64,000 bases of DNA from Undaria pinnatifida (Eukaryota > Sar > Phaeophyceae > Laminariales > Alariaceae). Below the pieces are notes generated by a model that made no database searches, was not told where the DNA came from, and saw only the letters and a program-made list of their open reading frames with translations. Location: positions 9,277,759-9,341,758 of the forward strand of contig JABAKD010000018.1 of the NCBI GenBank assembly GCA_012845835.1. The letters are read 5' to 3'. Position numbers and translations under genes: made by a program. Shown here in pieces: positions 43,782 through 50,139 of the stretch (position 1 is its first letter; every line of letters starts with the position of its first letter).

Positions 43782-46519
43782 CCTAATAATGCCTTAGGCC
43801 CGAGACGAAGAGTTAGCCCGAACGCCCCTGCATTACGCTAGCAGATCGGGCGGGCTGGACACTACCCTAGTGCTGCTACAGAACGGGGCAGACTTCGACG
43901 CGAAGACCGGTGAGCGGAATAGCACTCCGTTGGTGGTGGTGGTGGTGGTGTTGCTGGTGGGGGATGGTGGTGGTAGTAGCAGCAGTTTAGCGTAAGAAGG
44001 CTGATATTACCATCGTGCTAGTACATAGCGGTGCAGACTTCGACCCGAAGACGGATGAGTCGTTATATATAGGGTTGTAATGGTGGTGGTGATGGCATCA
44101 GTAGTAGCACTTTTGGTAGTAGTGGTGGAAGTAGGCGGACACTATCCTCGTGCAGACTTGGACGCGGAGACGGTGAGCGATACAGCACCCCGTTTCTGGC
44201 GATAGGGGTGTTGGTGGTGATGTTGGTACTGGCAGTAGCGGTAACGGTACAGTGGTACTGCAGTAGTAGTTGAAGTGGAATGTTTACTGGTACTGGTACC
44301 TGTTAAGACCTAATAGGAGTTACAGCGAGTTGCAGGACAGAACGGTGCAGACTTCGGCGCTAAGACGGGTGAGCGATATATCATACCACTCTGTTGTTAT
44401 TTTGTTGCTGCTGTTGCTGTTGGTGGTAGTGGAGGTGGTTGTGGCGGTAGTTTTGTACGATGCTTGATTCTCCTTCTCCCCCCCCCCCCCTCTCTCGGTT
44501 CCCCTCCTCTCTCCCTTTCTCCCCTTCCCCCCCCCCCTCGTGTTCGCCTATCCTCTTGTCCTATAGTCGCTGGAAACACTCCATTACATCTGGCGTGTGA
44601 CCGAGGTCTTGTGCGAAACGTGGAACTCCTTCTGGAATGGGGGGCTGATGTGAACTGCTTGAACGAAGCCGGGGCTGTTCCCGCCGAGGTGAAAAATTTG
44701 CCACACTGATGTACCTGGTATTCATTTACGTACTCCAATCCGAAGCTCATGGTCAGTGTGTATCAGAGCAGCGGTCTTATCCTCATCGTCAGTACGTATC
44801 AGACCAGCGGTTTTATCCAACATATTGCGATTCGCCCCTCCCCTCATCCTGATGTATTGCCTTCCCGACACCCCCCCCCCCCCGCCCCTCCCGCCGCTGC
44901 CCGTGCCCCGCTTATCGTTTTCGAACCAGGTGGCAGCGCCGTGGGTAGATGACGCTGTGAAGGCTAACTTAAGGGTTCTCTTGTCTGAACAGGATGATCA
45001 GCAGCGAGCCGACAGGGTCTCCAGTAGACCGTTACCGATTGTAAGCGGCGGGCTGAGCGAGGGCTGTTGCTGAATAGACTAACCTTCCTGGGCCCAGTTG
45101 GTATTACATGGTTGAAATATGTGATGCCTTGGACTCTGGACCCTGACGCTGTGTGTACTTGAGTACAACCCGAGGCCCGACCGGCTGGGAGATATTCTGG
45201 GAACTTTATCGGAAGGAATTGATGAAGAACGCGTGTAATGAGGATTTAACCCCGATCGCCTTGGAATTTTCTTGGAATTTTCTCGTAATTAAGGGACGAA
45301 GCAAATATGCAATAGGACAGTAACTTGCACACTTTGTGTGAAGAGCAGTGTATTTTACTGCTGTTAGTTCTGTTGTCACTACTGTTGCTGCTGTTTACTG
45401 CTGTTTTCTTAGTATTGAGATGTTGCGACTGCTGCTGCTGCTGCCGCCGCTTGTTACTGCTGTTGATTTGCGTTATTACCGCTTTTACTGTTACTAATGC
45501 TACTATCACTGCTGCTGTTGTCACTGAATCTGCTGTTTCCAATGCTGCTGTTGCTGCCGCTGCTGCAATTTTCAGGTGATCCGGCCACGTCCTAGTGGGG
45601 CAGCAGAATCGGAGGTCGGCCTGATGGAGTCCATAAGGTCACAGCGCAACTTGATGGTGAGGGGCTTAGGCCGTACAGTAAAGTCCGCGGTAGAAATTGC
45701 AACAGGGGATGTAGAACGTTTTACAGTAGGTTCCGCTGTGGGTGTTTCAGCAGTGTTTATGGTAGGTGTTACAATAGATTTTACAGTAAGTATTACAGGT
45801 AGGTTTTACAGTAGGTTTACAGTAGGTTTACAGTAGGTTATGCAACTATTGTAGGTTCGCGGAGTGAATATACGGTCCGCGGTAGAGGTTTCGGTAAGGT
45901 TTGCAGTAAGCTTTACTGTAGTTTTTTTAGTAGTTTTTCAGTTAGGTTTTCACGGTTTTACAGTAGGCGTTACTGTAGTTTTTGACGTAGGGTTCAAGAT
46001 ATGTTCATTAGTAGGTTTACAGCAGGTCTTGACATAGGTTTTAGTATAGATTCACAGCAGGGTTACAGTAGTTTTTGCTGCAGGATTTGGGTAGGTTTTG
46101 CAGCAGGATTGCAATAGCTTTTACAGTAGGTTTACAGTAGGCTCACAGCAACGAGTGAGTAGGTCTTACAACACGGTTTTTACTGTAACGCTTACAGCTA
46201 AAGGCTCACCAAAGTGGTTGCCGTATGGCGTATTCCCGGCACCGCGGCTCTTACCCCCCCCCACCCCCACCACCACCCCACTCCACCCCATCAAGTCTCA
46301 CTACCCCACCCCCCCCCCCTGCATCCCCCCCCCCCCCCTCGCAGGCGGAATGTCCCGATTGCCAAACAGACCTCCTCCGAACACCCCACACCTTGAACGG
46401 GGAAGGGTTTTCCACGATCCACCGCAGCATGTCGCTTGGAAGAGCGGGGAAGCCTCGCGTTTGCTCAGCGCACCGCTCCCGCAGTCGTACTACGGAAGGC
46501 GGAACACAGCGCAGCAGCG
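20296..46519 (+). CDS. Ankyrin-repeat protein gene, at least 10 exons
   Basis: The spliced product is over 1,200 residues. Exons 1-2 (about 841 residues) are low-complexity: an Asp/Asn-rich acidic patch near residues 55-75, Gly-Asn-Glu repeats near 105-185, a 22-residue Ser/Arg/Asn repeat near 500-580 and a Gly-rich tail. Exons 3-7 encode about six 33-residue ankyrin repeats with the signatures TPLHRA, TPLHYA and TPLHLA and LLL..GAD(V/P)N. Ankyrin repeats bind protein partners; no enzymatic domain was found, so the role is unknown. Exons 8-10 are polar and unrecognised. Phases match at exons 1/2, 3-4, 4-5, 5-6, 6-7, 7-8 and 8-9. Phase conflicts remain at 2/3 (poly-G frame switch) and 9/10 (donor choice). 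Introns reach 9 kb and carry many repeats. Confidence 0.8.
21527..22839 (+). other. Ankyrin gene intron 1
   Basis: Carries an RTE-G copy (21957-22200, minus) and, before the acceptor, a duplicated block of about 85 bp ending in poly-C runs (22608-22621 and 22689-22700, each followed by TCCACA). Ends CCCCCACAG. Confidence 0.6.
21957..22200 (-). mobile_element. RTE-G copy, minus strand
   Basis: Starts with a long T run (the A tail on the minus strand), then CGGCGGATGGGG, the TCACCGTACTTGG block and ACACGTCGTGTGTCGATTTA. It continues to a GCGAGCTGTCCCTACGGG segment shared with the copies at 37040 and 54940. Confidence 0.65.
22840..24131 (+). CDS. Ankyrin gene exon 2, with internal repeats and probable frame switch
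   Basis: Begins after CCCCCACAG and joins exon 1 in phase (APGEASSSDRDSKLPKVS). Four 66-bp repeats at about 23100-23350 encode NSAAVPGSLPTRSSSNRLM-type units of 22 residues. A long G-rich run (23875-24040) follows. Upstream, the frame reads SWKNAEELQTPGTGLESPC. Downstream, the frame that joins exon 3 in phase reads ITRLLETDDTAVYSETKHRP, which is one step different. Either a homopolymer length error, a real frameshift or a small unseen intron lies in the G run. Ends CTCAT|GTGAGT. Confidence 0.7.
24940..25150 (+). repeat. R-M repeat copy with C-rich tail
   Basis: Contains TCTTACGAGCGGTTCTTGGA, CACGGCGCTTCGCGC, CCCGACGTGCTCCGTCCCGG and CATGCACAAACTGAGTACAC, and runs straight into a C-rich tract. 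Nearly the same sequence is at 30205-30405 and 53150-53310. Confidence 0.7.
25215..26124 (+). pseudogene. Row of truncated, decayed copies of ankyrin exon 3
   Basis: Copies at about 25215-25242, 25560-25570 (only a stub), 25774-25828, 25914-25970 and 26065-26124. Each follows a C-rich tract and, in most, CAG. The better copies run parallel to the true exon (GAGCTGTGGAAGCTGTTCA) as far as GTGGTGC, where all switch to CCTCC and a shared TTAATGTCCGCCATTTT-like tail. None encodes a full repeat. Confidence 0.7.
26219..26327 (+). CDS. Ankyrin gene exon 3 (first ankyrin repeat)
   Basis: Between CTAATCAG and ATG|GTGAGA. Reads DDHRAVEAVQSGDVRVV, then QTFLDRGGDVETRDSRINM. It matches the ankyrin helix pattern (A..GD...V..LL..G.D) and continues in phase 0 into TLLGWAARLG of exon 4. 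It needs two bases from exon 2. Confidence 0.78.
26700..27370 (+). repeat. R-D copies and an R-H copy
   Basis: R-D units at about 26735-26885 and 27215-27370 share GAGTCGACGAGGGA-like and GTGACCCCGGATCTGAGTT-like ends around a G-rich run. Between them lies an R-H copy (27070-27195). Confidence 0.5.
27780..28050 (+). repeat. R-W repeat, two adjoining units
   Basis: Unit features: CAACTGGAAACCC, GGGGACAAA, GATTTAGTATAGGG, GGGGTTTGGGGGCTCTA, GGAGTTAAGG and GGCGTAGCGTACG. Other copies: 33825-33925(-), 37740-37830(-), 39255-39340 (end only), 40680-40840, 48060-48245(-, two units) and 61390-61500. Confidence 0.6.
28310..28400 (-). repeat. R-D fragment
   Basis: Short copy with CTCAGATCCGCGGTCACT and a C-rich stretch. 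Confidence 0.4.
29745..29851 (+). mobile_element. RTE-G copy, 5' truncated, with 9-bp target duplication
   Basis: Only the last 107 bp are present, from CTGAGTTAAATCGACACACG to the A-rich tail after GCCGGAGGAT. TTAAGGCTG flanks both sides (29736-29744 and 29852-29860). 5' truncation with an A tail is typical of LINE-machinery insertions. Confidence 0.82.
30205..30420 (+). repeat. R-M repeat copy with C-rich tail
   Basis: Very close to 24940-25150, ending ACTGAGTACACTCCCCCC. Confidence 0.7.
30492..30738. mobile_element. Fold-back element with long inverted arms
   Basis: The left arm begins TGCGGGACTACCGTCCCACA. The right arm, read on the complementary strand, begins GCGGGACGGGACTACCGTCC and then continues to CCCACATTTCG in the same order. 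The arms (each about 115-120 bp) meet near 30605. Both arms contain CCGATCAGGTNTGTCTGC. Probably a non-autonomous DNA transposon. No flanking target duplication could be read with confidence. Confidence 0.7.
30930..31000 (+). repeat. SINE-K core copy
   Basis: CAGCTTGCAAAGATGAGTAT followed by CTCGTCGAAGTCACAGCTG and T-rich sequence. Confidence 0.55.
31230..31700 (+). repeat. GATGCC-type microsatellite blocks with a CCGCCTTAT-type cluster
   Basis: 31230-31420 and 31610-31690 are built from GCTGATGCCACT-like 6- and 15-bp units. 31435-31560 holds AAGGCGGT motifs. Open frames here come from the repeats. Confidence 0.55.
31860..32215 (+). repeat. SINE-T and R-H fragments
   Basis: 31865-32005 has a degraded SINE-T body (GAGTTCGTATCC, GTGCGAGAGCGCGAGT), 32020-32125 an R-H copy and 32140-32200 another SINE-T piece (ACCTTGTCCAG-like). 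Confidence 0.4.
32775..32845 (-). repeat. SINE-K core copy, minus strand
   Basis: GTCAGCTGTGAGTTCGACAA, then ATCTTTGCAAGCTGCGTCAT. Confidence 0.55.
32885..33160 (+). repeat. Tandem array, unit 28 bp, about 10 copies
   Basis: The unit is close to ATGGTAAACTTAGGTTAAGA plus AACAAAAG. Copies differ by a few substitutions, and one lacks two bases. Confidence 0.82.
33340..33515 (+). mobile_element. Diverged SINE-T subfamily copy
   Basis: CCTATGCGCGATAAAAAAGA, ACCACGGCTTGTCCAG and the subfamily tail GAGTTGAGCTGGAGAGTAAA. The tRNA-like head is missing. Confidence 0.5.
34008..34312 (+). mobile_element. SINE-T copy 6
   Basis: Near full length, with an internal duplication of GAGTGCGTACTC at 34080-34105. 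TAGTAT occurs on both sides (about 34001-34006 and 34327-34332), a possible target duplication. A SINE-K core in the opposite orientation follows at 34447-34510. Confidence 0.66.
35397..35543 (+). CDS. Ankyrin gene exon 4
   Basis: 49 codons between GACCTACAG and GTGAAG|GTGGGA, phase 0 at both ends. TLLGWAARLGHIDLARLLLS completes one repeat and TPLHRACTGCNSSVVK starts the next, which continues in exon 5. Confidence 0.88.
35544..35971 (+). repeat. Intron 4 with a (GTT/GTG)n tract
   Basis: About 245 bp (35628-35872) are nearly pure GTT repeats with scattered GTG. All six frames are open through it only because of the repeat. The intron ends GGTATTCAG. Confidence 0.85.
35972..36100 (+). CDS. Ankyrin gene exon 5
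   Basis: 43 codons, phase 0 at both ends, donor GAG|GTAAGA. VLLEHGADPNACDSTSRTPL, then HRAARWGSPDCSVLLLDAGA. Two half repeats with canonical TPLHRAA and LLLDAGADIE. Confidence 0.9.
36400..36550 (-). repeat. R-D copy
   Basis: CTCAGATCCGGGGTCACTGA, a C-rich run, TTTATTGCGATC and GTCGACTCGCGTCGAA. Confidence 0.55.
37040..37450 (+). mobile_element. RTE-G copy with internal duplication
   Basis: GACGTTCCGGGTGTCTATCT at the start and CATCCGCCGGAGGAT plus an A-rich tail at the end. The GGAACTGAAGGAYACATA and CATAGCGCTAGATTGCGA blocks occur twice, making this copy about 100 bp longer than the one at 7257. Confidence 0.68.
38030..38225 (-). repeat. R-D copy
   Basis: CTCAGATCCGGGGTCATATG, C-rich run, TGTATCGCGAGAAGAGTTGA and GTCGACTCGCGTCGAA. 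Confidence 0.55.
38700..38880 (+). mobile_element. SINE-K, near full length
   Basis: Follows the sequence of 16759-16922 from CCTGGCACAAGCTACACTG to CACAGCTGGAGTGTATTTTT. Another, more diverged core follows at 38975-39055. Confidence 0.68.
39420..40640 (+). repeat. Tandem array, unit 93 bp, 13 copies
   Basis: The unit holds CCCACGACTGGTTTCTTTTT, GAGAAAAAAATA, GTACCCGAAGGGCAAGTTCC and ATGTCCTGTTAATAGGCGTA. Copies are very similar; differences fall in the A run and a few sites. The unit is 31 codons, and the minus strand stays open for several units (NRTWNLPFGYTATLFFSQKE). It is flanked by R-W fragments on both sides. Treated as a satellite-like repeat, not a gene. Confidence 0.88.
40680..40840 (+). 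repeat. R-W copy, full unit
   Basis: GCAACTGGAAACCCGTTTTT, GGGGACAAAGGTACTTGAAT, GGGGCTCTATAGGGGTTAAG and CTCTAGCGTAGCGCGCG. The best-preserved copy in the window. Confidence 0.6.
40905..41635 (+). repeat. Three or four diverged units of about 150-190 bp with CCGCCTTAT motifs
   Basis: Units contain a T run, GTGGGTTCTGACTGCTATGG, TTGTATGCAGAG or a GTAGGTGCTACCGCTA equivalent, then TATCGAGTTGCCGCCTT. The order is kept while each unit has diverged. Confidence 0.55.
42197..42384. mobile_element. MITE-like element with terminal inverted repeats
   Basis: The left end GTGGGTACTCCGATTTAAGA and the right end, complemented, GTGGGTATCCCGATTTAAGA, form arms of about 23 bp around a 140-bp unique centre. 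The end sequence resembles pogo/Tigger-type ends in style (CAGTG followed by a CGATTTAAG box), but assignment to that superfamily is inference. A related end occurs at 36248-36300. Confidence 0.66.
43555..43797 (+). repeat. R-M remnant followed by long poly-C tracts and a decayed half exon
   Basis: 43555-43615 resembles the end of R-M (GGTGCTCCGTC, ATGCGTGGTCAATGGTCA). Poly-C tracts follow at 43620-43636, 43666-43687 and 43750-43788. Between them, 43690-43735 has CTCAGGCTCTTGACGCAGAA, which parallels the start of exon 6 and may be a decayed copy of it. Confidence 0.5.
43798..43909 (+). CDS. Ankyrin gene exon 6
   Basis: Between ATGCCTTAG and GACCG|GTGAGC. In phase with exon 5: ARDEELARTPLHYASRSGGL, then DTTLVLLQNGADFDAKT. 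Ends in phase 1. A canonical ankyrin repeat. Confidence 0.88.
43995..44385 (+). pseudogene. Three decayed copies of the 3' half of ankyrin exon 6
   Basis: At about 43995-44060, 44132-44195 and 44332-44385. Each keeps a GGTGCAGACTTCG-like core and an AAGACGGGTGAGCG-like donor, and each is followed by GT-rich sequence, like the true exon (GCAGACTTCGACGCGAAGAC). Stops and gaps interrupt them. Confidence 0.68.
44567..44688 (+). CDS. Ankyrin gene exon 7
   Basis: After GTCCTATAG, joined in phase 1: VAGNTPLHLACDRGLVRNVE, then LLLEWGADVNCLNEAGAVPAE. This is the best-conserved ankyrin repeat and the start of another. The donor GAG|GTGAAA is weak. If unspliced, the frame ends at a stop at 44707, giving a short alternative C-terminus (VKNLPH). 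Confidence 0.88.
44930..45040 (+). CDS. Ankyrin gene exon 8
   Basis: 37 codons after GAACCAG, donor ATT|GTAAGC. VAAPWVDDAVKANLRVLLSE, then QDDQQRADRVSSRPLPI. Helical, charged, and in phase with exon 7. No domain recognised. Confidence 0.75.
45576..45656 (+). CDS. Ankyrin gene exon 9 (3' border uncertain)
   Basis: After ATTTTCAG. Reads VIRPRPSGAAESEVGLMESI, then RSQRNLM up to the donor GTGAGG. A second donor at 45673 (GTACAG) would add five codons and give the phase needed by the more protein-like frame of exon 10. Confidence 0.65.
45700..46200 (+). repeat. TTACAGTAGGTTT-type degenerate repeat in intron 9
   Basis: About 500 bp of short units such as TTTACAGTAGG, TTTACAGTAGGTTTACAGTA and GGTTTTGCAGCAGG. 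Many contain TACAG/GTAGG, that is, sequences resembling splice acceptors and donors. Confidence 0.65.
46345..46519 (+). CDS. Ankyrin gene exon 10
   Basis: After poly-C and CTCGCAG, with a donor at GCAGCG|GTAGTG. Two frames are open. One reads MSRLPNRPPPNTPHLERGRV, then FHDPPQHVAWKSGEASRLL, and ends in a phase that fits exon 11. The other (AECPDCQTDLLRTPHTLNGE) fits the GTGAGG donor of exon 9. The first is preferred because it joins exon 11 into a sensible helix. Confidence 0.55.
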
Positions 46520-48943
46520 GTAGTGGTGGCGTTGGTGTTGATGGGAAAAAAGCTGCTATGAGGAGTTGGAATCATGGTGGGGGCGGAAGGGGAGGAGGGC
46601 GAGGGGGACTTGGGGGAGGGGCGAGAGGGAGCAGGAGGGGCTTGGGAAGCGACCGGAAGCAGTTGTCGGCGAAGATTGCTCGTTCTCAAAAGAATAGAGT
46701 GCAGGGGGAGAACCGAGGGCGCTGTTGCAGCGTGCAGTGAGATAGACAGAAAGGGGGGGGGGGAGGGGGCAGTCAGAGAGGGGAGGGGAGGAAGAGAGAT
46801 AATAATAGAGAGATGACCCTTTTGCTGATGACACGAGCATTTTTTTGTTTGTCTTGCCCCTTAATGATGCCCACGGCGTATGTAGTCGAAATTGCTGCTT
46901 TTGAGAATGCATGGCAGTGAGAGAGACAACGACTATCCTTTTGATACCCACGAGGATTGATCGGCATCTCGTCTACAGGTATTTTGTTCAGATAATTTGC
47001 AACGAAGGAGCTGAAACACCTCCCGCTCTCCGTGTTATATACCTGGTGCCACCACAGAGGCATGTATACCGGGGGGCGCATGGGGGGACATTGGCTATGG
47101 GGGGCCGGGGGGGTGAAAAACGAGCATGGGTGAGTGGAGGCGGACGGGGGGGGACGTGAAGCCCCTGCCGGGCAGTCAGGTCGAGTGGGGTTTTCCTTCA
47201 ATGACGTTGAAGCATTCGCGACGTACAGTACCATGGCGGCTTCCAGCTCAGGTGGGAGAAAAGGGCAAGACGTTTTCAAGGAAAATAACAGGAAACCGAT
47301 TGTTTAAAATAAATATCCATTTTTTTTTTTTTCTTGAAGCATTGTTTTTTTTCGCGCGGGGGTGAGCGGGGGGTTATAGAGGTGGGGGGGTGAGCGGCTC
47401 CACGTGTTTTTTTTTTTTTTTTCGTCTCTCACGTTTGCTCAATTTTTATGCGGTGGTGGTGGTCGGTGGTGGTGGTGGTGGCGCGGCGGAAGACGTGGAT
47501 AAGTTGCCGGTTGAAGAGGAAAGATTTCACACACCAGACAGACGTTTGCTCAACTTTTGTAGGACGGCGGCGTACGGTGGTGGTTTGGTGGTGGCGGCGG
47601 AAGACGTGGATAGGTTGCCGGTTGAAGATGAAAGATTTCGCACACCAGATAAATGACGATCTAGATAATCTAGATCATCTACCAGATAGATACTATATAT
47701 CTCTGTCGTTATGATATGTTGTGCGGGATCCGTGTAGTACACACAGCCCACCACGGAAACATGACTTGACATGTGCTAAATAGGTAGATCATACGGCCCT
47801 CGCTCGCCCAGGCAGCGTGATGTCCAGGCTATGTAGAGCTATGTGGAGCTATGTGTAGCATGACGCGGGCTACGATGGAGATAATACCTTTTTTTGGCGA
47901 AAATGTTTTCTGGATGACGGAGTTTCTTAACCAAAATTGTCGGAAAAAAATAAATAATAGACCATTTTTTTTCTGCCTGATTCTCGCTGTGTACCTAGGC
48001 CATGGGACTTTTCATCCAGTATGGTGTGCAGTTTTTTTTTTTCCAAGTCAGTTTTTGAAAGAGGTCTTGAAACCCCTTTAGAGCCCCAAAACCCCTCCCC
48101 GTACTAAATCCAAGTGATTTTGTTCCCAAAAAGGGTTTCCAGTTGTAAAAGCGCTAACCCCTTTGGAGCGCCAACAGCCCTCCCTATACTAAATCCAAGT
48201 GATTTTGTCCCCGAAAACGGGTTTCCAGTCGTAAAGGCGTTAAGCTATACCTGGTAGTGAGGAAGGGGCCTCAGGGAAAAAGTGGTGCACCCCTATTGTA
48301 CGAATCGTCGCATTTAGACCAAGGATCCGTCGTGCAAGGCACGTATCATGCATTGGCGTCTGATATTTCCGTTGGGTGAAATTTTTGCCTCTGCCTTGTA
48401 GTTTGGGGTTTACAGCCTTCCCCTGCCGTCCCTGCCTGCCTGCTTGTAGAGATTCTTCGTTGTTTCGTTCGGCCTTTTTTTAGTGACGTCTCCGTGGGTT
48501 TGGTAGAATATAAAACCAATTTATCTGGTCTTTATTTTTTGTTCTTGATTCGTTTTCGTCTCTTTTTTCTTTTTTTTTGCTCCTTTGTTTTTTTCTCCGT
48601 ATTTTTTCTCATTTTTTTTTCTCTCTTCTTTTTTCTTCTCATTTTATTTTTCCGTTTTTATCTCCGTGTTTTTCCTCTATTTTTTTCTCCGTTTTTTTTT
48701 TTTTTTCTTCTTTTCTGTAGTTAGTGATTACTTCTGGCCCTGTCCGGTAGAGAGACGGGGTGTGGTGTGGTGTGGTGTGGTGTGTTTTTTTTTGGGGGGG
48801 GCGGGGGCGGGGTTGGAGCCAAGGCAGCGCTCGCTGTCATAATGGTGGGCGAAGAAGTGGATTTGTGTCAAATAGTTGTGGGCTCGTTTTGTTTTTGTTT
48901 ATGTTCGACACCGCGGTTGTTTTTTACCGAAATATTTTTGCAG
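46520..48943 (+). other. Probable intron 10 of the ankyrin gene, G-rich and T-rich repeats
   Basis: G-rich at 46570-46800. 46930-47060 has exon-like frames on both strands that cannot both be real. 47425-47655 holds two tandem units of about 111 bp (GACGTGGATAAGTTGCCGGT). 48060-48245 holds R-W units on the minus strand. 48480-48730 is T-rich. CCTAGGCCATGGGACTTTTC at about 47995 also occurs in near-identical form at 50083. Confidence 0.45.
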
Positions 48944-49170
48944 CTCGCTTAGGCGTGCCGGAAATCTTGAGGGTGTCACTTTTCTCCATCCCCCTCCCAC
49001 TCCTCTCTGCCCCCTCGGTGAAGTATCGGAGCTTCGTTCACTCTTTCAGCGCGAATGGTTGGCTACATTATGCTGTTGTTGCTGTTGTGTTATATTTCCA
49101 CCCTTGCTGTGTTGCCGTCGATGCCTAGAAATCCGAGGGAATGAGCGAGTTTCAGTACATGCAGCAATAC
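48944..49170 (+). CDS. Possible exons 11-13 of the ankyrin gene
   Basis: 48944-48972 (after TTTTTGCAG) reads SLRRAGNLE. 49024 onward (after GGTGAAG, a 51-bp intron) reads SELRSLFQREWLATL. The two join in phase with each other and with exon 10 (AQQRSLRRAGNLEVSELRSL). 49129-49170 (after ATGCCTAG) reads KSEGMSEFQYMQQY, but the join to it is not resolved. The end of the gene was not found. Confidence 0.35.
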
Positions 49171-49389
49171 GTGGTCCCGCCTCTTTTTGTGGGTTTTCGT
49201 GGTGTTTTATTTTTGTGTGGGTAATTTATTTTTGCTTTTTTTAAATGTTTTATTTCCCCCCTCCTTTTTTTTGGTGGTGTATGTGATGTCTGTTCACCCC
49301 TCCCTTTGTGCCGCGTGAACACGCCCAAATGGTTGGTGGAATAGTGGTCGAGTGAATATTGCAAGGGTGTGTTAAGTAGGGTATTTACC

Positions 49390-49650
49390 CTTTGGAACGC
49401 GGGTGTCGAACCTGGTTACCTTAGTCATATCCCGCTAGTCATGGCCGGGTACGGGTATGAATACCCGGGTAGCCTGGTTATCTTGTCATACCGGGTATGG
49501 GTATGAATACCCCGGTATTTTTAAGATCACCAGGTATCCCCGGGTATGACTCAGATAGCCAGGTTTGATACCTTGGTGTTGGTACCCGGGTAGCCATACC
49601 CGGGTGTTCATGCTCGGGGGTATACCCGGGTATTGCCATGGTGAATGCCA
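49390..49650. repeat. TACCCGGGTA palindrome cluster
   Basis: About a dozen TACCCGGGTA, ATACCCGG or GGGTATGAATACCC motifs in 260 bp, spaced irregularly. Confidence 0.6.
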
Positions 49651-49792
49651 TATTGATGATGTTGTACGATTGGACGATGTGATGTATCTGGTATCATGCA
49701 ACAGCGTGGAAACTGAACACCCCAATTGGTTGATAGAAAAATGATGGTTGATGTGGGTGTATGGTTGATACAGACGTGTGCCACGACGGGGG

Positions 49793-49973
49793 TACAGTAG
49801 AGGTTCTTCTATAGTGCCGGTTGGGTAGTGCCGGCTGCCCGCTGTAGTGCCGTGAAATCATTTGGCACGGATAGGACCGACCAGTATAGTGGCAGTATGC
49901 GGAGTAGTGCCGGTTGCCGCTATAGTGCCGGCTGACACATACTGGCACTACAGCGGAAACCGGCACTACTGTA
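49793..49973. mobile_element. Small element with TACAGTAG ends and TAGTGCCGG subrepeats
   Basis: Begins TACAGTAGAGGTTCTTCTAT and ends with the complement CTACTGTA. Inside, TAGTGCCGG or its complement occurs about eight times. The end resembles those at 36640 (TACAGTAGGGGTCCTCCAGT) and 54730, suggesting a shared transposase-binding design. Confidence 0.55.
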
Positions 49974-50139
49974 GCACCGTTGAGCCGAAATGTTTCTGCC
50001 TGACGGGGCTCCTGAACTCAGGAAGTACCCTGGTACCCGATGTCGTTGGAATCTCGTTTGTGGTTTACAGTTTTTTGCGTGATATACCTAGGTCATGGGA
50101 TTTTTCATCGGGTGATGCGTGTGCCATTTTTTCTCAACG

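Larger units (their letters stand above)
36101..43797 (+). other. Ankyrin gene intron 5 (about 7.7 kb)
   Basis: Contains, in order: an end of a terminal-inverted-repeat element (36248-36300), R-D copies (36400-36550 and 38030-38225, minus), a CCGCCTTAT cluster (36640-36850), RTE-G (37040-37450), an R-W copy, SINE-K copies (38700-39060), a 93-bp tandem array (39420-40640), CCGCCTTAT repeat blocks (40905-41630), a MITE (42197-42384) and long poly-C (43620-43780). No competing gene was supported. Confidence 0.6.

Noticed and set aside
46911-47279. Exon-like frames on both strands (minus TESGRCFSSFVANYLNKIP; plus YFVQIICNEGAETPPALR)
   Set aside because: Both have plausible acceptors but cannot both be coding, and neither could be tied with confidence to a neighbouring exon.
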